From Paludibacteraceae bacterium (GTDB lineage: Bacteria > Bacteroidota > Bacteroidia > Bacteroidales > Paludibacteraceae): DNA of 54,321 bases. The notes beneath the pieces are model-generated. The model was not told where the DNA came from. It saw nothing but the letters and a program-made list of their open reading frames with translations, and did no database searches. The stretch covers positions 1-54,321 of the forward strand of contig JAFWXW010000032.1 in NCBI GenBank assembly GCA_017517845.1, given 5' to 3'. A program made the position numbers and the translations under genes. Shown piece after piece: positions 44,981 through 51,080 of the stretch (within the stretch, counting starts at the first letter, position 1; the number at the start of each line of letters is the position of its first letter).

Positions 44981-44996
44981 AGTTCAGAGTGTTTTT
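44936..44996. repeat. 61-bp direct repeat with dyad, right copy
   Basis: Matches 43418-43478 at 51/61 bases. The dyad arms are longer and more perfect here than in the left copy (12 against 9 bp). Confidence 0.85.
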
Positions 44997-45006
44997 GTGC
45001 TATTTT

Positions 45007-45120
45007 GTTTAATCAACTAAACAAAATAGGGTGGTTTTTATTTAATGGATTAAACAAAAAAAGGTGCTCAATAGGAAAACGCACCTTTTTTACCCTCAAA
45101 TTCATAGGAAAACGCACCTT
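45007..45120. repeat. Two repeat pairs with 33-bp period, no matching gene
   Basis: Pair 1: GTTTAATCAACTAAACAAAA at 45007 and the related palindrome ATTTAATGGATTAAACAAAA at 45040. Pair 2: ATAGGAAAACGCACCTT at 45071 and again at 45104. Both pairs are exactly 33 bp apart. They resemble the phased arrays upstream of ATPase genes, but they have no gene of their own nearby and may be left-over control regions. No gene lies in 44997-45263. Confidence 0.75.
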
Positions 45121-45185
45121 GTAAAATGTAACGTATTAATATATAAGTAGTTAGGTGATTTGTGGTAATTTTCTTTCTAAAGATG

Positions 45186-45262
45186 TCAAAATAAGATGAT
45201 TTGCAAGGTCATTTTTGTCAAAATAAGATAGTTTGGATGCTAGTTTTTTACAAAATAAGATG
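45186..45262. repeat. Three repeats with 32-bp period
   Basis: TCAAAATAAGAT (or ACAAAATAAGAT) followed by two purines and TT begins at 45186, 45218 and 45250, exactly 32 bp apart. The reverse complement matches the pair at 49633 and 49665 upstream of the ATPase gene at 48371, including the linking GTCATTTT(T/C)GTCAAAATAAGAT. It may be a left-over array from such a gene in opposite orientation. Confidence 0.8.
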
Positions 45263-45263
45263 A

Positions 45264-45506
45264 TTATATTTCTACCCGATTGAAGAATTCACTAAGTGAT
45301 ATTTGGTGAATATCAAGAATTTTAAGAAGAGAATTTAAAGTGATATTACTACCTTTCTCCATACGCCAGTAACTAATTCTATTAATATTCTTCTCGTACG
45401 CAAATATTTCTGCACTACTATATCCCATTTCAATGCGTAATTGCTTAATCAGCTTACCTATAGCGATTAATCTTTTATCTTCTATGTTATTTTCTTTTTG
45501 TTCCAT
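45264..45506 (-). CDS. Small XRE-type helix-turn-helix protein
   Basis: An 80-residue protein with an HTH_3-like domain: AIGKLIKQLRIEMGYSSAEIFAYE, ISYWRMEKGSNITLNSLLKI. The start at 45506 (MEQKENN) is preferred to one further upstream (45572), because a -7 box TATTTTTG lies at 45525-45532. No toxin gene is next to it. It could control the nearby ATPase genes or repeat arrays, but that is only suggested by position. The 150 bases between it and the repeat at 45688 hold nothing clear. Confidence 0.7.
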   Translation of the reverse strand: MEQKENNIEDKRLIAIGKLIKQLRIEMGYSSAEIFAYEKNINRISYWRMEKGSNITLNSLLKILDIHQISLSEFFNRVEI

Positions 45507-45524
45507 AAGACAAAATTTATTATT

Positions 45525-45532
45525 CAAAAATA
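45525..45532 (-). promoter_or_regulatory. -7 promoter box of the small HTH gene
   Basis: TATTTTTG on the reverse strand, 18 bases before the ATG at 45506. Confidence 0.5.
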
Positions 45533-45687
45533 CACTTTTGTAAAAGATAATTAAACCTAATAAGATAAACATAAAATGCGTACTACCTCTGTGGAATTAA
45601 TAGTACAGTTTTTAAGTTTTAAAACTCATTTAATAAAGTAATTCCAATTGGCGATTGTATGCCAGACTACCAAAATGTATCAGCAGA

Positions 45688-45718
45688 AATCATCAAGATT
45701 TAACAATTTTGCTTAAGC
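45688..45718 (-). repeat. 31-bp exact copy of the 3' end of the ATPase gene at 47370
   Basis: All 31 bases are identical to 47358-47388. On the reverse strand it encodes LKQNC and the stop, the end of the protein at 47370-48359, but without the rest of the gene. The ATPase gene at 45723-47168 lies between the two copies. Confidence 0.9.
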
Positions 45719-45722
45719 TCAA

Positions 45723-47168
45723 TTAATCTCCAAACAAGTCATCCATTGTGATTTCTTTTTGAACTAGTCCACTATATTTACCATATTTGATACCATATGT
45801 GCTAATTATGGTTAGGTGTATGGCTTGTTTTGCAGAGAGTGTATCTTTGAGGGTTTCAATGCGATGTCTAAGTTTTGAGTCTTCTTCTTTGTCAATATTG
45901 TAGATGTCGCTTGCAAATTTCATTTCACAAAGATTTACAATATTATCTTTTCTAATAATTAGAAGGTCTATTTGTGCTCCTTCTCGGTTGTCATTGCCTT
46001 TTATGCTCCAAGCTGATATAGAGCAGTTGACACCTTTTATTCCAAGAGCATTTTTGATGTTATCAATATGTTGCCAACAAACTTCTTCGAATGCAATACC
46101 TCTCCAATACTTTAAAATGTCTGAAGTAATATTTTCAGTCATATAGTTTGTTTTGTTACTGTTTGCTTCTACATGCTTAAGCCAAAACAAACAAAAGTTG
46201 TCGATAAGTTTATATTTTACTACCTTCCCGTGCTCATTGTATGGAGTGTATTTTTGTATGAAATCGCTTTCTATAAGTGATGTTAATGTATTTGTAAGTC
46301 CTCCTCCAAAAGGAATTCCAGTTTCTGCTGAGATTTCTTCTCTAGTATAACCTATATGTTTTGTAGAAAGTAGTTTGATTATTTTTTTGCAATCTTCTGG
46401 GTTGCTGAATATTGCTTTAAATAGTCTATTGTATTCGTCTTTAAGTCGAGGATTCCTTCCAAAAAGTATTTCATCAATATTTCCAGATAGGCTAAAACCC
46501 TTTTTGAAATATCTTAGATAATATGGAATTCCCCCAAATACCATATATGCTTGAATAATGTCGTAGCGTGACATTATAATATTTTCGTGTTCAAAATATT
46601 CTTCACATTCTTTTAAAGTAAAAGGTGATAATTTAATCTCGTCTGTAAGTCTGCCATATAGTCCACCTTTATTACGAGATAAGTTTCCTAATATCCATGA
46701 AGTCGCACTTCCGCATACAATAAGCATAATATTATCCCTGCTGCTACACCAACCATTCCAAAAACTTTCAAATGCAGGTAAAAATCCAGAGCGTGGGGTA
46801 TCCATCCAAGGAAGTTCATCTAAAAAGATTACTTGTTTAGAGCCATCGTCAAATCTTATCAGTAGTTGTTTTAGTTGAAAAAAAGCTTCCATCCAAGTTT
46901 TGGGTTTGTCGTAGCCTTCTAAACCATGACTCAAAAGTGTATAGTAGAAACTTTCTAATTGTGTTCTCATAAGATTCTTCTCACTTTCTTGATCTACAGG
47001 TGAAACTCCTGTGTGTTGAAAGGTGAAACGATTCTTAAAAACCTGATTGATTAGAAAGGTTTTTCCAACGCGTCTTCTGCCATATACTGCGACAAATTCT
47101 GAACGGTCACTATGATAGAGTTTTTCTAGTTCTTCTATCTCTTTTTTTCTACCTATTATTACACTCAT
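45723..47168 (-). CDS. AAA+ ATPase with PD-(D/E)XK-like C-terminus (ATPase_2/DUF234 type)
   Basis: A 481-residue relative of the ATPase at 43484. Walker A is GRRRVGKTF (residues 30-38) and Walker B VIFLDELPW with Asp117-Glu118, then IVCGSATSWI. A winged-helix segment (GYTREEISAETGI) precedes AQIDLLIIRKDNIVNLCEMKF, the nuclease-like core. The C-terminal ~80 residues end in TMDDLFGD. The -7 box is TATATTTG at 47188-47195. It is bracketed by copies of the 3' end of the ATPase gene at 47370 and lies next to a copy of the 3' end of the gene at 49667. Confidence 0.82.
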   Translation of the reverse strand: MSVIIGRKKEIEELEKLYHSDRSEFVAVYGRRRVGKTFLINQVFKNRFTFQHTGVSPVDQESEKNLMRTQLESFYYTLLSHGLEGYDKPKTWMEAFFQLKQLLIRFDDGSKQVIFLDELPWMDTPRSGFLPAFESFWNGWCSSRDNIMLIVCGSATSWILGNLSRNKGGLYGRLTDEIKLSPFTLKECEEYFEHENIIMSRYDIIQAYMVFGGIPYYLRYFKKGFSLSGNIDEILFGRNPRLKDEYNRLFKAIFSNPEDCKKIIKLLSTKHIGYTREEISAETGIPFGGGLTNTLTSLIESDFIQKYTPYNEHGKVVKYKLIDNFCLFWLKHVEANSNKTNYMTENITSDILKYWRGIAFEEVCWQHIDNIKNALGIKGVNCSISAWSIKGNDNREGAQIDLLIIRKDNIVNLCEMKFASDIYNIDKEEDSKLRHRIETLKDTLSAKQAIHLTIISTYGIKYGKYSGLVQKEITMDDLFGD

Positions 47169-47187
47169 AATGTATTGGATTTTGTTG

Positions 47188-47294
47188 CAAATATATAAAT
47201 AATTTTTCTATTTGGCAAAATATATACCTATTTATTCTGCCAGATAGAGTGTAAAATGGTTGTATGTGGCAAGATAAGCCTTTGTTTATTCTGC
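47188..47294 (-). promoter_or_regulatory. Promoter and repeat array of the ATPase gene at 45723
   Basis: The -7 box is at 47188-47195 on the reverse strand. TATNTGGCARNATA-type elements occur at 47209, 47233 (inverted) and 47263. A 32-base unit ending in TTTATTCTGC recurs at 47209-47240 and 47263-47294, 54 bp apart. The second unit runs into the copy of the 3' end of the gene at 49667. The spacing differs from the 32/33-bp arrays. Confidence 0.55.
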
Positions 47295-47334
47295 ACTCAT
47301 ATTCATGCTGAATACTGAGTCTATGCATTCTGCG
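47286..47334 (-). repeat. 49-bp copy of the 3' end of the gene at 49667
   Basis: 48 of 49 bases match 49667-49715, and the match begins exactly at that gene's stop codon. No further part of the gene is present here. Two ATPase genes (47370, 48371) lie between this copy and the intact gene. Confidence 0.92.
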
Positions 47335-47357
47335 ACCTCAAGAGATAGATGCTCAAT

Positions 47358-47388
47358 AATCATCAAGATTTAACAATTTTGCTTAAGC
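47358..47388 (-). repeat. 31-bp repeat within the end of the ATPase gene at 47370
   Basis: Identical to 45688-45718. It covers the last codons, the stop codon (47370-47372) and 12 bases beyond. Confidence 0.9.
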
Positions 47389-48359
47389 CATAATTTAAAG
47401 AGTGGGTCTGTTATATAATAAGCGCCTCCTCTTTCGGTTTTGGTCTCTTTGCCTAAAACTTTTTGATTAATCATTAGTTTTAGATAAGGAGATATTTTTC
47501 CATTTTCCAATCCAGTTTTTTCTCTTATTTCAGATAATATGATATTATTGTCTGAATGTGAAATGCTAGTTAGGATTTTTTGTGTAGGAGTAGAAAGGGA
47601 ATCGTATTTACTTTGAAAATATAGGTTGTATAAATCTAATAATACTTGGATGTCATTTGCAGAATCTTGATTTCTGCTTATTATTTCCAAAGTTATTATC
47701 AGAGATTTGATTGTTTTGGGTAAGTAAAACATCAATTTTTCGACTCGTGAGATGTCATATTTATTCCCTACTATATTTTTTATTATCTCAGAAGTGAGAG
47801 GTTTTAGATACGAAATCTTAAATCCATCAAAAAATGCAGCGTTATATTCTGTAAAAGCAGGAAGCACATTGTTGGATGTAGCAACAATAATTGGTGCTCC
47901 TGCTTTATAAATCTTTCCTCGAAAATCGTAATGTTCTACATTATTGGTTCTTTCAAAATAATATTGAATGTTATCAATAAGTAGTATAATACGTTTGCTA
48001 TTCTCTTTTTGCCAATTAATAATCTCATCAAATGTATTGTTTTTGCCACTTATATTTAGGTGTACCGCACATTTATTCCATATGTTTTTTGTAGAATAGA
48101 GTGACTTACCCTCTATTATTATTGGAATAAATTTATTGCTAAAATTTTTATTGATATGTCTAATTATTTTGTGCAATAGAAATGTCTTGCCACTGCCATC
48201 TTCACCAATAATAAGATTAGGTTGAGCAATTTTAGTTAAATTTTCAGTAGCCAGATAGTTAGTTAACGAATTATATATTTCGTTATTAATATCTGGAAAG
48301 CCTCTCAATAATTCATTATGAGGTACAATAGATTTATTAAATGACGTTTTTTTCTGCAT
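47370..48359 (-). CDS. AAA+ ATPase with winged-helix C-terminus
   Basis: A 329-residue ATPase from a different branch than its neighbours. Walker A is GEDGSGKTF (residues 52-60). The Walker B segment IILLIDNIQ has Asn130 where a catalytic Glu is usual, so hydrolysis may be slow or switch-like. The C-terminus has a winged-helix segment (LSEIREKTGLENGKISPYLK) and YYITDPLFKLWL, typical of ATPase_2-family ends, but no nuclease domain. It starts 12 bp after the stop of the gene at 48371, so the two form an operon. Its 3' end has a copy at 45688. Confidence 0.75.
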   Translation of the reverse strand: MQKKTSFNKSIVPHNELLRGFPDINNEIYNSLTNYLATENLTKIAQPNLIIGEDGSGKTFLLHKIIRHINKNFSNKFIPIIIEGKSLYSTKNIWNKCAVHLNISGKNNTFDEIINWQKENSKRIILLIDNIQYYFERTNNVEHYDFRGKIYKAGAPIIVATSNNVLPAFTEYNAAFFDGFKISYLKPLTSEIIKNIVGNKYDISRVEKLMFYLPKTIKSLIITLEIISRNQDSANDIQVLLDLYNLYFQSKYDSLSTPTQKILTSISHSDNNIILSEIREKTGLENGKISPYLKLMINQKVLGKETKTERGGAYYITDPLFKLWLKQNC

Positions 48360-48370
48360 CTATAGATGAT

Positions 48371-49534
48371 TTATTCCACAAATTTATTAAACCAATAATC
48401 TCTAAGTAGAGGTGAACGAAATACTCTTAATGAATCTTTTTTTAGAATGTATCCATCATTTTCTAGCATCTCAAGTACTTTACTTAGTGTAAAGTCAAAT
48501 TCTTCTATTTTTGAAGAATCTTGATCTGTCATTAAATAATTTAAGATAGTAGATCGTTTTAATCCAGCTTCTTGAGTAGAAAGAAGTTTTAGTATTTTTC
48601 GTGCAATTGATTCGTATGTCCTATATTCTGTTAATCGCTCAGACCATGTGTTTAGGTAGTTTTCAGAACAAAGTTTATTGTATGCATTATCTATATTCTC
48701 TTTAGTTATTTCACCTTCATATTCTTCTACTAGTTTAGAAAAAATAATTTGAATAAAATACGGAATGTTCCAATGAAGTTTTTCTAATGTATATTGCACT
48801 ATGTTGTTCTCTATTTTTATTTCTTCAGATTTACATAAACTAGTGAGTAAACCTGCAGCTTCTTCTTCTGTTAACTCGTCTAAGCCAAATTCTGTAAGGT
48901 CATTAATTGTATATCCTAGATTCATAGCAGAGGTGAAGTTTCTTAAACCTACTGAACCACAGAATAACCATCTTACTTTAGTCTTGCTTACCTGTCTTAA
49001 ACTTCTTAACCAATTAAGAATAAATGCAACTTTCTCTGCACCATTTTCACTTTTGTTTAATATGCTTAAAAAGAGAGTTAATTCATCTACTGCAATAAAA
49101 GTATCTTCATCGTGCTTAATAAGTTCTTTAAGATTCTTGTATAAATCTTCTTGCTCTTCTTTTCTTTCTAGACTAAAATCAATAGGTCCAACAGAAACTT
49201 TTTCTATACGTTCAAAAATAGAGGTAAGACCTTTAGATGCTCCTTCTGCTAGTTGTTTCCAAATGTCATTTTTCTTAAATGACTCTATTATTAGACGCAA
49301 AAAACCTTCTTCTGTTGTAGTTTCTTCTAGGTCTATATATACACATTTCCAGCCTTCATTCTTTTTTACCTCAATAAGTCTTTTAGCTAATGATGATTTC
49401 CCTATACGACGAGGTGCTGATAATAATAAAGAGTGATTATTATCAAGAAGTTTGATGGCTTTACGAATTTCTTTTTCTCTACCGTAGAAGTCTTCTCCTT
49501 CTACTGGTGGACCGATTTTATTTGATATACACAT
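48371..49534 (-). CDS. AAA+ ATPase (ATPase_2-like)
   Basis: A 387-residue ATPase. Walker A is APRRIGKSS (residues 40-48), Walker B TFIAVDELTLF with Asp150-Glu151, and a sensor-like LFCGSVG. A C-terminal winged-helix (STILNYLMTDQDSSK) precedes DGYILKKDSLRVFRSPLLRDYW. An upstream in-frame ATG at 49585 is rejected because the -7 box TATCTTTG (49566-49573) lies inside that extension; the ATG at 49534 (MCISNKIGPP) fits. It is the first gene of a two-ATPase operon with the gene at 47370. Function is unknown. Confidence 0.75.
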   Translation of the reverse strand: MCISNKIGPPVEGEDFYGREKEIRKAIKLLDNNHSLLLSAPRRIGKSSLAKRLIEVKKNEGWKCVYIDLEETTTEEGFLRLIIESFKKNDIWKQLAEGASKGLTSIFERIEKVSVGPIDFSLERKEEQEDLYKNLKELIKHDEDTFIAVDELTLFLSILNKSENGAEKVAFILNWLRSLRQVSKTKVRWLFCGSVGLRNFTSAMNLGYTINDLTEFGLDELTEEEAAGLLTSLCKSEEIKIENNIVQYTLEKLHWNIPYFIQIIFSKLVEEYEGEITKENIDNAYNKLCSENYLNTWSERLTEYRTYESIARKILKLLSTQEAGLKRSTILNYLMTDQDSSKIEEFDFTLSKVLEMLENDGYILKKDSLRVFRSPLLRDYWFNKFVE

Positions 49535-49565
49535 AGTTATAAAAAATTGAGATGTTATTATATCG

Positions 49566-49676
49566 CAAAGATACAATTTTTTCATTTAATAGAAAAATTT
49601 TTCTATAGAAAAGTTTTTTAATAAAATTCCCATCTTATTTTGACGAAAATGACTATCTAAACTGTCTTATTCTGCA
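49566..49676 (-). promoter_or_regulatory. Promoter, palindrome and 32-bp repeats of the ATPase gene at 48371
   Basis: The -7 box TATCTTTG is at 49566-49573 on the reverse strand. A perfect 16-bp palindrome TAGAAAAATTTTTCTA lies at 49590-49605. Two related 12-mers, TCTTATTTTGAC (49633) and TCTTATTCTGCA (49665), are 32 bp apart. The second contains the stop codon of the gene at 49667, so that gene's end is part of the array. The array matches 45186-45262 in reverse. Confidence 0.7.
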
Positions 49677-49715
49677 CTCATATTCATGCTGAATACTGAG
49701 TCTATGCCTTCTGCG
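49667..49715 (-). repeat. 49-bp repeat at the 3' end of the gene at 49667
   Basis: 48 of 49 bases match 47286-47334, with 41 consecutive identical bases from the stop codon on. Confidence 0.92.
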
Positions 49716-50362
49716 GCTTGTTTTTCTTCTGATGCTTTGTTTTCTTCTTGTTCTCCTGCAAGGTAGGCTTGGAAGGCTTCTTCCACTTCTTTTTCTTTAT
49801 CTTCTTTCAATTTATTGAGGGTGTTGGTATGCCAATCATAAATCTCTTGAAGTTTGTCTTTGGCTAGCTTGATATTTTCTTCTGATGCACCAGACATTTT
49901 AAGAGCCACCTTGGCAGAACCTTGTGAAAATATTGCTTCCAATTTGGTCTTGGTAACATCAAATTGTGCCTTAATATATTCCATACATACATCATGACGA
50001 TCTTTGTTCATTTCTGGCATGGTGTAATATATTACCACATTGTCTTCTCCAGTAATCTCATCTTTTTCTGTCTTCTCTTCTATTTTAAATTCTGGGTGCT
50101 CCAGTTTGATAGCTTTGGTAATAGGCACAAGATAGTCATGTTCTTTTGGCAATACTGCAAACTGTTTGTCATTTGGAATAGAAACAGATGCCACATCTTC
50201 TAGATTTAGTTCTTGATTTTCTATTTTTACCGTTGCAGAAAGCAGTGCCATAGGGTCTGCAGTGATACATAAATTGGACAAGTGAAAATAAAACAGCATT
50301 GTGTGACCGTTCATTTTCTGTTTAGTCTCATCAAATAATTCATTAATAGTCTTGGTGTTCAT
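49667..50362 (-). CDS. Unknown T6SS-linked protein, partner of the PAAR-like gene
   Basis: A 231-residue soluble protein of no family I recognise. The N-terminal half looks beta-rich (LLSATVKIENQELNLEDVAS). The second half has long charged helices (KAQFDVTKTKLEAIFSQGS, DKLQEIYDWHTNTLNKLKED), an acidic stretch (EKEVEEAFQAY, EQEENKASEEKQ), and ends GIDSVFSMNMSAE. It lies 25 bp after the PAAR-like gene on the same strand, so it may be a chaperone, adaptor or effector for the spike tip. The 3' end has a 49-bp copy at 47286-47334. Confidence 0.6.
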   Translation of the reverse strand: MNTKTINELFDETKQKMNGHTMLFYFHLSNLCITADPMALLSATVKIENQELNLEDVASVSIPNDKQFAVLPKEHDYLVPITKAIKLEHPEFKIEEKTEKDEITGEDNVVIYYTMPEMNKDRHDVCMEYIKAQFDVTKTKLEAIFSQGSAKVALKMSGASEENIKLAKDKLQEIYDWHTNTLNKLKEDKEKEVEEAFQAYLAGEQEENKASEEKQAAEGIDSVFSMNMSAE

Positions 50363-50387
50363 AACTAAAATTTATTATGTAATCTAT

Positions 50388-50777
50388 TTATTTTCCTGTG
50401 GTATTTTCTGTGTGTCCTGGATTGGTTATGGAAATATTTCCTCCATAAGCACACATAGTTTTACAATTGTCTAGCAATGCTGGCATATTAGAAACCATTC
50501 CTTTTCCTCCTGGAGCCCATGGCGAAACTATCACTGGGATACATGGCATAGGAGTCAATACTCCCATGGCTGCAGAAGTGGCAGATGCTACTGTTGGGTT
50601 TGCCATAGACCTACACATACCAAATGGCATAATATTCATCATAGGTGCAAAGTCCATGATATTGGCTTTTGGTTTATTCTGAATCATAGGGCGGAGTGGA
50701 ACTGTTACCATCAATGTAGAAGGTGTCATTCCAAAACTACATTTAAGCATAGCCCCCATACATACGTATTTAGCCAT
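50388..50777 (-). CDS. PAAR-like (DUF4280) spike-tip protein
   Basis: A 129-residue protein of the DUF4280/PAAR-like family that sharpens the tip of the VgrG spike. Signature parts: KYVCMGAMLKCSFG near the start, LMVTVPLRPMIQNKPKANIMD, FGMCRSMANPTVA, PMPCIPVI and MPALLDNCKTMCAYGG. The conserved Cys residues may bind zinc. It carries no fused toxin domain. The -7 box TACCTTTG is at 50806-50813 on the reverse strand. The downstream partner at 49667 probably acts with it. Confidence 0.88.
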   Translation of the reverse strand: MAKYVCMGAMLKCSFGMTPSTLMVTVPLRPMIQNKPKANIMDFAPMMNIMPFGMCRSMANPTVASATSAAMGVLTPMPCIPVIVSPWAPGGKGMVSNMPALLDNCKTMCAYGGNISITNPGHTENTTGK

Positions 50778-50805
50778 ATCCTTACTATTAAATTAATACT
50801 GCGAA

Positions 50806-51056
50806 CAAAGGTATCCAAAAATATATGTCATTATTTTTTTATTGCGTTTAATTAATCTATTTTTTAACATTTTACATTTGAAACGTTTGAAAATTTGAAA
50901 ATTAACTAATAGTCACACAAAAGTCCGTTTTTAAGCATTTTCATTTAAGTATTTTAATGTTAAATCTAGATTTAATCCCTTAACAATAAAAATATGTTAG
51001 ATATGTTAAACATTATTCCTAAAAAAACTTTTTAGAGGAAGTTTTATATACATTTG
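50806..51056. promoter_or_regulatory. Divergent promoters of the PAAR-like and E1-like genes
   Basis: On the reverse strand TACCTTTG (50806-50813) serves the PAAR-like gene. On the plus strand TACATTTG (51049-51056) serves the E1-like gene, 24 bases before its ATG at 51081. Another TACATTTG at 50873-50880 is unassigned. The 303-bp gap is strongly AT-rich and holds no gene that I can see. Confidence 0.5.
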
Positions 51057-51080
51057 CCACATGCTTAAAAGAAAACAGGC

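Noticed and set aside
48801-49436. Plus-strand reading frame of 211 codons
   Set aside because: Antisense to the ATPase gene at 48371, which has intact Walker motifs and a promoter.
43484-49534. Insertion sequence or transposon
   Set aside because: No transposase or integrase and no terminal inverted repeats; the flanking direct repeats (31-61 bp) are too long and too diverged for ordinary target-site duplications.
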